64,000 nt of DNA from Ktedonobacter sp. SOSP1-85 (GTDB lineage Bacteria > Chloroflexota > Ktedonobacteria > Ktedonobacterales > Ktedonobacteraceae), in contig NZ_BNJI01000001.1 in assembly GCF_016587415.1 (NCBI RefSeq), positions 744,001 through 808,000 of the forward strand. The letters are read 5' to 3'. This document shows, in pieces, positions 1 through 8,956 of the stretch. Within the stretch, counting starts at the first letter, position 1, and every line of letters begins with the position of its first letter. Made by a program: the position numbers and the translations under genes. The notes under the pieces are model-generated. The model did no database searches. It was not told the DNA's origin and saw only the letters and a list, made by a program, of their open reading frames with translations.

Positions 1-555
1 ATCAACCTCATGAGCGGACCGGGCGCCGGGAAGACCACGCTGCTGGAGCAGACTATTGCGCGCCTGCATACACGCATCGGCATCGGCGTCATCGAGGGCG
101 ATATCGAGACCAGCGCGGACGCCGAGCGCATTGAGGCGGCAGGTGGCATCTCCGTCCAGATCAATACGCGTGGGGCCTGCCACCTGGAGGCCCATATGGT
201 GCGTGACGCACTCACGCAGATGGACCTGGCTCCTCTGCGCCTGCTCTTCATTGAGAACATCGGCAACCTGGTCTGTCCCTCCGCCTGGGACCTGGGCGAA
301 GACCTGCGCGTCGTGATGGTCAGCACCAGCGAGGGGGACGATAAACCAGCCAAGTATCCCGAGATGTTCGCTAGCGCGCAGGCCCTGATCATCAACAAAC
401 TGGATCTCCTACCCTATGTCGACTATGACCGGGAAAAGGTCAAACGGCAGGCGCAGGCTATCAATCCAGATCTGACGGTCTTCGAAGTGAGCTGCCGAAC
501 AGGTACCGGCCTACCAGCCTGGTGCGGCTGGCTCAAGTCGCTCCCCCCTCGGTAG
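1..555 (+). CDS. hypB: HypB, hydrogenase nickel incorporation GTPase (5' end cut by window edge)
   Basis: GTPase that helps deliver nickel to the [NiFe]-hydrogenase large subunit in the cytoplasm. The frame is open from base 1, so the true start and any N-terminal nickel-binding region lie upstream. Visible motifs are the P-loop GPGAGKTT, the ENIGNLVCP segment whose Cys is a metal ligand in the family, and the NKLDLLP guanine-specificity motif. It is the first gene of a co-directional hyp run; hypF follows after 123 bp. The structural hydrogenase genes are not in the window. Confidence 0.95.
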   Translation: MNLMSGPGAGKTTLLEQTIARLHTRIGIGVIEGDIETSADAERIEAAGGISVQINTRGACHLEAHMVRDALTQMDLAPLRLLFIENIGNLVCPSAWDLGEDLRVVMVSTSEGDDKPAKYPEMFASAQALIINKLDLLPYVDYDREKVKRQAQAINPDLTVFEVSCRTGTGLPAWCGWLKSLPPR

Positions 556-678
556 GGGACCCGGTTGACCGCGTCCATTTCCCATCTGGTAGGGCGTTTT
601 CTAGCGTTTTTGTATAGAGTCAGGGAAGGATCAGGTGTGATGTCGCAGTGACGCGCTTAGCCCTGCGAAGGAGCAGTC

Positions 679-3093
679 ATGGCAACGGTCAGTGGCATGA
701 CAATTGAGCGTAGACGCCTCACAATCCGGGGCATCGTCCAGGGGGTAGGTTTCCGCCCATTCGTCTACACCCAGGCCCTCCGGTGCGGGCTGACAGGCTT
801 TGTGCTCAACAACAGCCTGGGAGTCACCATCGAGGTCGAAGGCACCCTTGCACAACTTGAGCGCTTTCAGCACACTATGCGCCATGACACACCTCCCCTG
901 GCACACGTCGATACCATGGAAGTCAAGTCCATTCCCCTGTGCCATGAGCAAGACTTTCGCATTGCTCACAGCGAGGCAGGAGACGAGCGGCAGGCTCTCA
1001 TCTCGCCAGACTGCGCGACCTGCCCTGACTGCCAGCGCGAACTCTTCACGCCAGGCGACCGGCGTTTCGCCTATCCCTTTATCAACTGCACCAACTGTGG
1101 TCCACGCTTCACCATCATCCAGGATGTCCCCTATGACCGGGAGAAGACCACTATGCGCGCCTTCACCATGTGTCCCGCCTGCCAGGCGGAATACGAGGAC
1201 CCGGCCAATCGGCGCTTCCACGCCCAGCCCAACGCCTGCCCTGTGTGCGGACCCCATGTGCAGTTCCAGGCATGGCAAGAAACACAAGTTGATCTCGACC
1301 CGCATAGAAATCAGATCGCGCTCGCGGCTGAACAGCTTGGGCAAGGAGCCATCCTCGCCATCAAGGGACTGGGTGGCTATCACCTGGCCTGTGATGCCTG
1401 CAACGCCGAAGCTGTGCAGCGCCTGCGACAGCGCAAGCGACGCGAGGCCAAGCCTTTCGCCCTGATGGTTCCGGATATTGAGATAGCACAACAGCTCTGC
1501 CATATCCACGAGAACGAGGCGACCCTGCTCCAGTCTCATCGCCGCCCGATTGTTCTGCTTGACCAACTACCCGAGAACCTGGTGGCTTCCGGTGTCGCGC
1601 CAGGCTATGACACTCTAGGGCTGATGCTGCCTTATACCCCACTCCACCATCTCCTGCTCCGGCATTTTCGTGAATACGTCGGGGCGGATGGCGTGCCAGT
1701 CCTCGTGATGACGAGCGGGAACCTGAGCGAGGAACCCATTGCCTATCGTGACGCGGATGCGCGGACCCGCCTCACCCCCATCACGGAGGGAATGCTCAGC
1801 CATAACCGCGAGATTCATATGCGCACCGACGACTCGGTCGCCCGCGTTACTGGCGGAGGGATACAGTTTCTGCGCCGCGCACGCGGCTATGTGCCCGAGC
1901 CTATCGCGCTGGGCTTTGACCTGCCTGTCCCCCTGCTGGCCTGTGGTGGACATCTGAAAAACACCTTCTGCGTTGGCAAGCAGCGCCGCGCCTTCCTCAG
2001 CCACCACATTGGCGACCTGGAGAACCTGGAGACCTTGACCTCGTTCCGCGAAGGCATCACACACTTTCAGCGCCTCTTCGATATCGAGCCACAGGCCATC
2101 GCATACGATCTGCATCCCGAGTACCTGGCGACCAAATATGCCCTTGAGACGGACATACCTCAGAAGATTGGTGTCCAACACCACCACGCGCACATTACCA
2201 GCGTCATGGCAGAGCACCAGCTTGAGGGGAGCGTACTCGGCATCGCCGCCGATGGCACGGGATATGGGACGGATGGCGCCATCTGGGGCTGCGAGATTAT
2301 GCAGGCCACGCTTGGCGACTTCACGCGCCTGGCGCACCTTGACTACATACCACTCCCAGGGGGCGAGCAAGCTATCCGTCAGCCCTGGCGCATGGCGGCG
2401 GTCTACCTGGACCAGGCCTTTGGCGCGAGCTTCCCTGAGCTACCCATCCCTTTCACGCATATGCTTGATCGCCGCGCCTGGCGCCCCATCTCGCAGATGA
2501 TCGAGCGCCAGCTTAATAGTCCAGCTACCTCCAGCCTGGGGCGACTCTTTGACGCCGTGGCCGCGCTCCTGGGGCTACGCCAGGAGGTACTCTACGAGGG
2601 ACAGGCCGCGATTGAACTTGAAATCCTGGCGCACAAGGCAGGCCCGAGCATCGAAGACGACTGCTATCCCTTCGCCATCCAGGGGCAAGGCGAGCAACAC
2701 CCCAGGCTCCTGAATGTCGCGCCTGCCATACAAGCTATAGTCGAGGACATGAAGCGCGGTGAAGTCTCAGCCAATATCGCCGCCCGTTTTCATCGCACTA
2801 TTGCGGAGATGCTGGTCACAGCCTGTTGCGAGTTGGGGGCGAGCAGCGGGCTGCGGCGCGTCGCGCTGAGCGGGGGCGTCTTCCAGAATCGCTTCCTGCT
2901 TGAAGAAGTGCTGCGGCGCCTGGGGGCCTCCGGGTTTCATGTCTACGTCAATCGGCAGGTCCCGCCTAATGATGGCGGGCTCTGCCTGGGACAGCTCGCC
3001 ACAGCGGCGGCGCGCCTGGTGCAGGGATCTCCCCTGCCGGGGGCTTCGGGGGTGTCCCCCGATACTTTTCCTTCTCTCCCTAAGAGATGTTAA
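679..3093 (+). CDS. hypF: HypF, carbamoyltransferase for hydrogenase maturation
   Basis: Makes the carbamoyl/thiocyanate precursor of the cyanide ligands of the NiFe site from carbamoyl phosphate, together with HypE. The 804 residues show the family order: N-terminal acylphosphatase (GIVQGVGFRPFVY), two zinc-finger-like CxxC regions (CPDCQRELF, CTNCGPRF, later CPACQ and CPVCG), a YrdC-like domain (KGLGGYHLACDA), and a C-terminal Kae1-like domain with QHHHAHI and ADGTGYGTDG. Length is normal for HypF. The ATG has a GAAGGAG ribosome site just upstream. A large antisense ORF over its 5' half is a shadow of high-GC coding. Confidence 0.97.
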   Translation: MATVSGMTIERRRLTIRGIVQGVGFRPFVYTQALRCGLTGFVLNNSLGVTIEVEGTLAQLERFQHTMRHDTPPLAHVDTMEVKSIPLCHEQDFRIAHSEAGDERQALISPDCATCPDCQRELFTPGDRRFAYPFINCTNCGPRFTIIQDVPYDREKTTMRAFTMCPACQAEYEDPANRRFHAQPNACPVCGPHVQFQAWQETQVDLDPHRNQIALAAEQLGQGAILAIKGLGGYHLACDACNAEAVQRLRQRKRREAKPFALMVPDIEIAQQLCHIHENEATLLQSHRRPIVLLDQLPENLVASGVAPGYDTLGLMLPYTPLHHLLLRHFREYVGADGVPVLVMTSGNLSEEPIAYRDADARTRLTPITEGMLSHNREIHMRTDDSVARVTGGGIQFLRRARGYVPEPIALGFDLPVPLLACGGHLKNTFCVGKQRRAFLSHHIGDLENLETLTSFREGITHFQRLFDIEPQAIAYDLHPEYLATKYALETDIPQKIGVQHHHAHITSVMAEHQLEGSVLGIAADGTGYGTDGAIWGCEIMQATLGDFTRLAHLDYIPLPGGEQAIRQPWRMAAVYLDQAFGASFPELPIPFTHMLDRRAWRPISQMIERQLNSPATSSLGRLFDAVAALLGLRQEVLYEGQAAIELEILAHKAGPSIEDDCYPFAIQGQGEQHPRLLNVAPAIQAIVEDMKRGEVSANIAARFHRTIAEMLVTACCELGASSGLRRVALSGGVFQNRFLLEEVLRRLGASGFHVYVNRQVPPNDGGLCLGQLATAAARLVQGSPLPGASGVSPDTFPSLPKRC

Positions 3094-3127
3094 AAGAAGC
3101 ACTAGATAAGAAAAAAGGAGAAACGCT

Positions 3128-3400
3128 ATGTGTCTTGGCATCCCTGGCAAGGTAGTAGATATTGTTGATGACGCCAACTCGATTGCCAAAGTCGATGTCT
3201 CGGGCGTCAAGCGCAACGTGAATGTAGCGCTGGTACGCCCCGAGGGCATTGGTCCTGGCGACTGGGTGCTGATTCATGTCGGCTTCGCCATGAGCAAGAT
3301 CGATGAGCACGAGGCCCAGGAGACGATGACTGCCCTCCACCAGATGGGCGATGTCTATACCGATGAATTGAAGATGCTGCGCTCAAGCCAAATTGAATAG
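3128..3400 (+). CDS. hypC: HypC/HupF-family hydrogenase chaperone
   Basis: Small chaperone that partners HypD and the hydrogenase large-subunit precursor during Fe(CN)2CO delivery. It begins MCLGIPGKVV, so the essential Cys is the second residue, as in canonical HypC. The 90-residue length is normal. AAAAGGAG precedes the ATG. It lies 34 bp after hypF and 50 bp before the first SIS gene. Confidence 0.95.
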   Translation: MCLGIPGKVVDIVDDANSIAKVDVSGVKRNVNVALVRPEGIGPGDWVLIHVGFAMSKIDEHEAQETMTALHQMGDVYTDELKMLRSSQIE

Positions 3401-3450
3401 ATCTATCCAGCCAGCCATGGCTATTATTACGCTAGATTGAGGGGGACAGC

Positions 3451-4074
3451 ATGACGCAAGCAATGCCACAAAAACATGTCGACCTGCGCACACTCGTCGA
3501 GGCCCGTTTCGCCCAGAGCACCTCGGTCCCCGAAACGTTTTTCGCCGCTCAGGCCCCGCATATCGCGGAGGCTTGCTGGGCCATGGCACGCCGCTTTCAC
3601 CAGCAAGGTCGGCTGATTGCCTTTGGCAATGGGGCCTGGGCCACCGATGCCCAGCATATCTCGGTGGAGTTTGTCCACCCGGTCATTGTGGGGAAACGCG
3701 CCCTTCCGGCCATGGCCCTGACCAATGATAGCGCCACCATTAGCGGTTTAATGGCTGGTGGCGCGCCAACTATGCCCTTCGCGCGTCAACTGCAAGCCCT
3801 GGCACGCCCCCAGGATATCGCCGTTGGCTATTCCGTTGATGGGCAGGACGCCAATGTGCTTGCTGGACTGGCGCTCGCCCGGCAACGGGGGCTGCTGACC
3901 CTGGCCCTGCTGGGGCGTGATGGCGGAGAGATCGCGCGAAGTGATCTTGACTTCTGCTTCGTCGTCCAGGCCGAGGATCCACTGGTCATTCAAGAGACGC
4001 ATGAGACGCTCTACCACGTCCTCTGGGAACTGGTTCACGTCTTCTTCGAGCATGAGGGCTTACTTTCGCAATGA
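3451..4074 (+). CDS. SIS-domain protein, GmhA-like, with degenerate phosphate-binding loops
   Basis: 207 residues related to phosphoheptose isomerase (GmhA) and other SIS sugar-phosphate isomerases. The loop that reads GNGGS in the family is FGNGAWATDAQH here, and the STSGNSAN phosphate loop is YSVDGQDAN, so the serines that hold the sugar phosphate are missing. The residues corresponding to GmhA metal ligands remain: DAQHISVEF supplies His and Glu, and IQETHETLYH supplies Gln and His. The gene overlaps hypC2 by 4 bp and shares the operon with a second SIS gene that has the opposite pattern of losses. It may be one subunit of a heteromer; its substrate is unknown. Confidence 0.85.
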   Translation: MTQAMPQKHVDLRTLVEARFAQSTSVPETFFAAQAPHIAEACWAMARRFHQQGRLIAFGNGAWATDAQHISVEFVHPVIVGKRALPAMALTNDSATISGLMAGGAPTMPFARQLQALARPQDIAVGYSVDGQDANVLAGLALARQRGLLTLALLGRDGGEIARSDLDFCFVVQAEDPLVIQETHETLYHVLWELVHVFFEHEGLLSQ

Positions 4075-4376
4075 AGAAACATGAAGCACACAATCAGGAA
4101 GAGACGCTCTTGCAGCGGATGCAGGATACATACAGCAACTGCACTACAGGTATAGATGGGCACTGTATCACCTGCTCGGACGAGGCGCTACCCGCACGCA
4201 TTCTGAGCGTTGACGAGGCATGTGGGATGGCGGTGGTAGAGATTGCAGATGAGCAGACCGAGGTCGATGTCACGCTGCTCGATCACCTGGAACCAGGCGA
4301 CATGATCCTGGTACATGGAGGCACAGGCATATCACTCTATGCAGACAGCCTTGAGGGAAAGCAGAAGCAAATGTAG
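4071..4376 (+). CDS. Second HypC-like protein with an N-terminal extension
   Basis: 101 residues. The HypC-type beta-barrel segment (ALPARILSVDE, VTLLDHLEPGDMILVHGG) is clear, but the protein lacks the N-terminal Met-Cys of true HypC. Instead about 30 residues precede a HCITCSDEALP motif. This form occurs beside SIS genes in actinobacterial-type hyp clusters (from memory). It overlaps the upstream SIS gene (ATGA) and its stop lies in the left arm of a long hairpin. It may serve the SIS proteins or a second hydrogenase; no function is proven. Confidence 0.8.
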   Translation: MKKHEAHNQEETLLQRMQDTYSNCTTGIDGHCITCSDEALPARILSVDEACGMAVVEIADEQTEVDVTLLDHLEPGDMILVHGGTGISLYADSLEGKQKQM

Positions 4377-4437
4377 GGTCCATGCTTGCATGGACTCTGC
4401 TCGCCCGAAAAAGCCCATGCAAGCATGGACCCTACAT
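4371..4437. repeat. Long intergenic hairpin (23-bp arms)
   Basis: A perfect inverted repeat with arms at 4371-4393 and 4415-4437 around a 21-base loop. The left arm includes the stop codon of hypC2. There is no T-run after it, so a simple terminator is doubtful inside what otherwise looks like one operon. It could stabilise upstream mRNA or tune expression of the second SIS gene. It belongs with the other long hairpins of this window. Confidence 0.85.
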
Positions 4438-4479
4438 TTCGTGAATTCGCCTTAAAGAGAGAGTAGGAGGAGGAAAGCG

Positions 4480-5190
4480 ATGAGTGAAGCACAAGGTTCG
4501 GAATACGACAAGCTCTTCTACCCCTTCCTCTTTGAAGGGGGAAAAGCTGATGTAGCAGAGGTGCTGGCGGAGGTACGACACTCCACACTGGAGAAATGCC
4601 ACGAGGTCGTGGCGCTCAGGCGGGCCACGCTCGCGGAGTTTGAAGAACAGATCGTCGCCGCGGGCGAGGCCATGACGCACGCCTTCGCCAATGGAGCGCT
4701 GCTCCTGGCCTTTGGCAACGGCGGCAGCGCGACCGACGCCCAGGATATCGTGGCCGAGCTGCTAGACCCACCCTTTCCAGGTGGGAGGCCTCTGCCAGCC
4801 ATCTCCCTCACCAATGACATCGCCGTCGTCACGGCAGTAGGCAATGACGTAGGCTATGAAAACGTCTTCCTACGCCAGGTCATCGCCTTTGGCCATCCCG
4901 GCGACATCGCGCTGGGCGTCTCGACCAGTGGCAACTCAGCGAATGTCCTTCTGGCTCTGGAGCAGGCAAAAAAGCAACAGATGCTGACCATCGGCCTGAC
5001 AGGCTATGAGGGCGGGAAAATGCTGCGCTCGAAAGCCCTTGACTACTGCATCAACTCACCAAGCGATCATATTCCACGCATTCAGGAGGCGCAGGCCACC
5101 GTCTATCACACGCTCCTTGAAATAATACACTTCCTGCTCAGCGAGCAGCAACAGAAAGAGCAAGCGAATGGGCATGAAATACATCGATGA
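4480..5190 (+). CDS. SIS-domain protein, GmhA-like, with intact phosphate loops
   Basis: 236 residues with an N-terminal helical extension (about 60 residues) and a GmhA-like SIS domain. Both phosphate loops are intact: FGNGGSATDAQD and VSTSGNSANV. The position of the GmhA metal-binding His (H61 in E. coli) is Asp here (DAQDIVAEL), while IQEAQATVYH keeps the Gln/His pair. The gene follows a long hairpin and has AGTAGGAGGA before its ATG. It overlaps hypD by about 20 bp, implying translational coupling. Its substrate in hydrogenase maturation is unknown. Confidence 0.87.
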   Translation: MSEAQGSEYDKLFYPFLFEGGKADVAEVLAEVRHSTLEKCHEVVALRRATLAEFEEQIVAAGEAMTHAFANGALLLAFGNGGSATDAQDIVAELLDPPFPGGRPLPAISLTNDIAVVTAVGNDVGYENVFLRQVIAFGHPGDIALGVSTSGNSANVLLALEQAKKQQMLTIGLTGYEGGKMLRSKALDYCINSPSDHIPRIQEAQATVYHTLLEIIHFLLSEQQQKEQANGHEIHR

Positions 5191-6328
5191 ATACCGCGAC
5201 GCCGAACTTGCGAAGCGCATCTCCACGGAAGTAGATCGCCTGAGCCAGGGTCAGTCGCTCAAGCTTATGGAGGTCTGTGGCGGGCATACCCACACCATCT
5301 ATAAACATGGGATTGAGGACGTCCTACCACACAATATCGACCTGGTGCATGGCCCAGGCTGCCCCGTCTGTGTGCTGCCCATGGGCCGCATCGACGATGC
5401 CCTGGCGATCGCGCGCATGGAGGACGTCATCTTCACCACCTTTGGCGATATGATGCGCGTCCCGGGTTCTAAGGGGAGTTTGCTGGATGCCAAAGCAGAG
5501 GGAGCCGATGTGCGCTTCGTCTACTCACCCCTGGACGCCTTTAAGCTGGCCCGTCAATATCCCGACCGCCAGGTGGTCTTCTTCGCCATCGGCTTTGAGA
5601 CGACAGCGCCCTCAACAGCGGTCACACTCCTGCGCGCCAAGGCCGAAGGTGTGCACAACTTCTCGGTCTTCTGTAACCACGTGACCATCATTCCCGCCAT
5701 CAAGGCTATCCTCGACTCGCCCGATCTGCGCCTGGACGGCTTTGTCGGACCTGGACATGTGAGCATGGTCATCGGCATGCGGCCCTATAACTTTATCGCG
5801 CAGCAGCATCGCAAGCCAGTCGTAATCGCAGGCTTTGAGCCGCTCGACATTATTCAATCTGTCTATATGATCGTCAAGCAGATCAGCGAGGGGCGCTCAG
5901 AGGTCGAGAACCAGTATACACGTGTCGTCCGCCCGGAGGGGAACATCAAAGCCCTGGAGGCCATGGCACGCACGATGGAGCTACGCCCCTTCTTCGAGTG
6001 GCGCGGACTGGGCTTTATCACGCATAGCGCCTTGAAGCTCCGCCCGGAGTTCGCGGAGTGGGATGCCGAGCTACGCTTCGACGTGCCGGGGCTCCGCGTG
6101 GCCGATCCCAAGGCCTGCCAGTGTGGCGAAGTGCTCAAGGGCGTGATCAAGCCATGGGAGTGTAAGGTCTTTGGCACGGCCTGCACCCCTGAAACACCCA
6201 TTGGCACTTGCATGGTCTCGCCGGAGGGGGCCTGCGCAGCCTACTTTAACTATGGACGCTTCTCGATGGCGGCTGAGCGCTCCCGCCTGCATATAGAATC
6301 GAACGCTACTATTCCCACCCGTTCATAA
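5168..6328 (+). CDS. hypD: HypD, Fe(CN)2CO scaffold protein
   Basis: Scaffold that with HypC assembles the Fe(CN)2CO unit. The 386 residues show CGGHTHTIYKHG, GPGCPVCVLP and GFETTAPSTA, and the C-terminal iron-sulfur region CQCGEVLKG...CKVFGTACTPETPIGTCMVS. The start may be ATG 5168 or ATG 5174; both lie inside the upstream SIS gene. hypE follows 15 bp downstream behind an AGAGGAGGGG site. Confidence 0.97.
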   Translation: MGMKYIDEYRDAELAKRISTEVDRLSQGQSLKLMEVCGGHTHTIYKHGIEDVLPHNIDLVHGPGCPVCVLPMGRIDDALAIARMEDVIFTTFGDMMRVPGSKGSLLDAKAEGADVRFVYSPLDAFKLARQYPDRQVVFFAIGFETTAPSTAVTLLRAKAEGVHNFSVFCNHVTIIPAIKAILDSPDLRLDGFVGPGHVSMVIGMRPYNFIAQQHRKPVVIAGFEPLDIIQSVYMIVKQISEGRSEVENQYTRVVRPEGNIKALEAMARTMELRPFFEWRGLGFITHSALKLRPEFAEWDAELRFDVPGLRVADPKACQCGEVLKGVIKPWECKVFGTACTPETPIGTCMVSPEGACAAYFNYGRFSMAAERSRLHIESNATIPTRS

Positions 6329-6343
6329 AGAGGAGGGGTCGCG

Positions 6344-7456
6344 ATGCAAGCACATATCCCAGGCAGCCCGGACATGGTTGAGAGCGTTTTACAAAAGATT
6401 GAGCGCACGCGGCAGGCGCGCAAGCACAAGTTCTACCTGCGAGATGAACGCATTACCTTGAGCCATGGCAGCGGCGGCAAGGCCACGCATAACCTCATTG
6501 AGGGCGTCTTCGCACCGGCCTTTTCTAATCCTATGCTAGATATCATGGATGATTCAGCGATCTTCACCGTCACTGGCGAACAGCCAAGACTGGCGTTCAC
6601 TACCGATACCTATGTGGTGAGTCCGCTCTTCTTTCCCGGCGGCGATATCGGCAAGCTCGCGGTCCATGGCACAGTCAATGACCTGGCCATGGCAGGTGCC
6701 AGGCCGCTCTACCTCTCGGCAGGCTTTATCCTGGAGGAGGGGTTTCCCATCAGCGAGCTACGCCGCATCGTCGACTCGATGGCAAACGCCGCCCGCGAAG
6801 CGGGAATCGCAATTGTGACGGGAGATACCAAGGTCGTTCAGCGCGGCAAGGCCGATGGCCTCTTTATCAATACTGCCGGTGTCGGGCACATTCAGGCCAC
6901 CTGGAACATGGGACAGAACTTCTTGCGAGCGGGGGATAAGATCCTACTCAACGGGCCTGTAGGGGATCATGGCATCGCAATCATGATGGCGCGCGAGGCT
7001 CTCGATATCGAGACCGACGTCGAGAGCGATACAGCGCCGCTACACTCCCTGACTGAGGCGCTGCTCTCAGCCGTGGGCGAGGGCGTGCACTGTCTGAAGG
7101 ATCCTACGCGCGGAGGCGTCTCGACCTCGCTCAATGAGATGGCCATGAGTTCAGAGGTCTCAATTGGCCTCGAAGAACACGCCATCCCGGTTCATGCCGG
7201 AGTGCGTGGAGCCTGCGAGATTCTCGGCCTCGATCCCCTGACCATCGCCAATGAAGGCAAGCTACTGGCAGTCATAGCGCCAGAGCAAGCTGAGCACGCC
7301 CTTGATGTGCTCCACGCACACCCACTGGGGCGCGAGGCGGCCTTGATCGGCACCGTGCAAGCAGAGCCGCCCGGCATGGTCTTCCTGCATACTGATATCG
7401 GCGGCCTGCGCGTCCTGGACATGCTGGTGGGTGATCCCCTGCCGCGCATCTGTTAG
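6344..7456 (+). CDS. hypE: HypE, carbamoyl dehydratase of hydrogenase maturation
   Basis: Accepts the carbamoyl group from HypF on its C-terminal Cys and dehydrates it to thiocyanate using ATP. The 370 residues belong to the PurM/AIR-synthase-like fold (LSHGSGGKATHNLI, DDSAIFT, GTVNDLAMAGARP, KDPTRGGVSTSLNEM). The protein ends in PRIC, the exact C-terminal motif required for activity. It is the last gene of the hyp operon; a two-part hairpin follows. Confidence 0.97.
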   Translation: MQAHIPGSPDMVESVLQKIERTRQARKHKFYLRDERITLSHGSGGKATHNLIEGVFAPAFSNPMLDIMDDSAIFTVTGEQPRLAFTTDTYVVSPLFFPGGDIGKLAVHGTVNDLAMAGARPLYLSAGFILEEGFPISELRRIVDSMANAAREAGIAIVTGDTKVVQRGKADGLFINTAGVGHIQATWNMGQNFLRAGDKILLNGPVGDHGIAIMMAREALDIETDVESDTAPLHSLTEALLSAVGEGVHCLKDPTRGGVSTSLNEMAMSSEVSIGLEEHAIPVHAGVRGACEILGLDPLTIANEGKLLAVIAPEQAEHALDVLHAHPLGREAALIGTVQAEPPGMVFLHTDIGGLRVLDMLVGDPLPRIC

Positions 7457-7549
7457 AAATAGCAGAGGGAGCATATCCATTGCAACCAGGAGCGCAAATA
7501 CGCGTAAATGATTAAGAATGCCATGTGTAAGTTTTACTCTTGACCTCTC

Positions 7550-7634
7550 GCGCCTATGGCGCTCGCCCTGGTAAGGAGTATGGTACACCCTGGCACGCCG
7601 GTGCGTGCCAGGGTGTACCATACTCCTTACCAGG
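7550..7634. repeat. Composite hairpin repeat: short GCGCC-tat-GGCGC plus 32-bp-arm hairpin
   Basis: A short stem (GCGCC 7550-7554, GGCGC 7558-7562) is followed by a perfect long hairpin with arms 7567-7598 and 7603-7634 and a 4-base loop. The leader TTGAC-CTCTCGCGCC and the trailing GCTCGCC match the same arrangement at 60196-60285, although the long arms differ in sequence. This makes it a member of a repeat family. It lies between hypE and the DUF5808 gene and could also stop hypE transcription. Confidence 0.9.
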
Positions 7635-7660
7635 ATGAAAAACAAGGAGACATACAAATC

Positions 7661-7975
7661 ATGAGTCGACGACGGAAAAAGTTCGACGTCAAGAACGTCG
7701 CGCTTGGCGTGGCCGTAATCGCACTGACCGGGGCCGCCCTGCGTGAGCAACTGCGCAAACCGCAAGAGGAGCGCACCTGGGAAGGGCAGATCCTGGGCGT
7801 GCCCTATGACTTCCGTGCCCCCACGCCTGAGCGTATCCGTGAGCGAATGTGGAACCCCAACACCTCAAGCATTTTCACGCCTCATATCTTTGGCGTAGGC
7901 TGGACCATCAACTTCTATCCTCTTGTGCACCCCAAATCACGCAATGAAGCGGAACGTGAGCTTAGCCGCGTATAA
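7661..7975 (+). CDS. DUF5808-like small protein
   Basis: 104 residues. The N-terminus is basic with one hydrophobic segment (VALGVAVIALTGAAL), then a domain with VPYDFRAPTPERIRERMWNPN and FGVGWTINFYPL that I recall as DUF5808. The ATG at 7661 is chosen because AAGGAGA lies 10 bases upstream; the open frame continues upstream only into the right arm of the long hairpin. Function unknown; possibly membrane-associated. Confidence 0.75.
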   Translation: MSRRRKKFDVKNVALGVAVIALTGAALREQLRKPQEERTWEGQILGVPYDFRAPTPERIRERMWNPNTSSIFTPHIFGVGWTINFYPLVHPKSRNEAERELSRV

Positions 7976-8056
7976 GAGAGAAAGGGCCAATGTTTTTCTG
8001 CTTCAATTCAGCATATAGAACATTGACTCTTATCTCTGAGGAAGGCACATAAGACG

Positions 8057-8803
8057 ATGAACCAGCCGCCAGAGCGTGTAAGTTCGCACCAGCTTATTCA
8101 GAGCAGGCTCCCTCTCCTTACGACACGGGAGAAGATTGAGATTCTCTTTAAAGCCACGCGACCGCTGGGTACAAAAGAGAAGAGTGAGGTGCTGGGGGCG
8201 GCTGGCATCCAGTTTCTCAAACACCAGGTACCGCACCTGGCGCTCAAACTGCTTATCGAGCACTATGTCAAAGGCATTCTCTGGTCAGCCATCTATATCG
8301 TAGCGGCGGTCGCCTGTGTCTTCCTGCTGGCGCTGTTACAAGCCCCAGGCTCAGCCTTCTTAACCACGCTCGCCACCCTGGTAGCCTTCTTCCTTGGCTT
8401 CCTGCTCTTTGCCCTGCTCGATTTTCTGCACATGCTACGCTCGCTTTTCACACGCAAGCTCTCCAAAGAGGAGCGCGCTCGTTTGGTCAGTGCCATCGAG
8501 GCGCTTGAGCCACAAGAGAGAAGCGCTTTGCTCAAGCAGATAGGGGCACAGGTTTTTCATCGCGAGCTTGGCGATACCATCTTTGGCTCTCTGCTCAAAG
8601 GAATAATTGTCAGCCTGGTAGGTGGCCTACTCACAGGACTCTTTCTACTCCTAAGCGTCTGGCTAGCCCACACGTTTGCAACCCCCTATCTACCTATTGT
8701 CGCAGCTGGTATCGCCTTTCTAGCGGGCTTATTCCTCCCCCGCTACGTCCACAAGAGCCTGGAAAATCTCTCTCTCCGCCGCGCACCTGCACCTACGTTT
8801 TGA
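8057..8803 (+). CDS. Multi-pass membrane protein of unknown function
   Basis: 248 residues. About 75 soluble N-terminal residues precede two hydrophobic helices (residues about 76-125), a charged middle segment (KLSKEERARLVSAIEALEPQERSALLKQIG), and two more helices (about 175-230). No catalytic motif is visible. It lies 81 bp after the DUF5808 gene on the same strand and is followed by the MarR promoter region. Confidence 0.75.
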   Translation: MNQPPERVSSHQLIQSRLPLLTTREKIEILFKATRPLGTKEKSEVLGAAGIQFLKHQVPHLALKLLIEHYVKGILWSAIYIVAAVACVFLLALLQAPGSAFLTTLATLVAFFLGFLLFALLDFLHMLRSLFTRKLSKEERARLVSAIEALEPQERSALLKQIGAQVFHRELGDTIFGSLLKGIIVSLVGGLLTGLFLLLSVWLAHTFATPYLPIVAAGIAFLAGLFLPRYVHKSLENLSLRRAPAPTF

Positions 8804-8851
8804 AAATGTTTTGTGCAAGAATTAGTAACTGCATTCTTGCGCAAAATTTAC

Positions 8852-8863
8852 CTTGTATACAAG
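8852..8863. promoter_or_regulatory. Palindromic operator candidate for the MarR regulator
   Basis: A perfect 12-bp palindrome CTTGTATACAAG about 95 bp upstream of the marR-type gene, just after another inverted repeat (TGCAAGAAT / ATTCTTGCGCA, 8813-8844). The size and symmetry fit autorepression by a MarR dimer. That the MarR protein binds here is inference. Confidence 0.5.
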
Positions 8864-8956
8864 TAACTATTGTAAAAGTATTATGTCTACGTTATACTTG
8901 CATACATATAGATTAATACAAGAACGTATCCCTTCCTCTCTCGACAGGAGGTGCTC

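Noticed and set aside
631..1566. 311-residue open frame antisense to hypF
   Set aside because: Shadow of a high-GC gene; no ribosome site, and the plus-strand HypF motifs are unambiguous.
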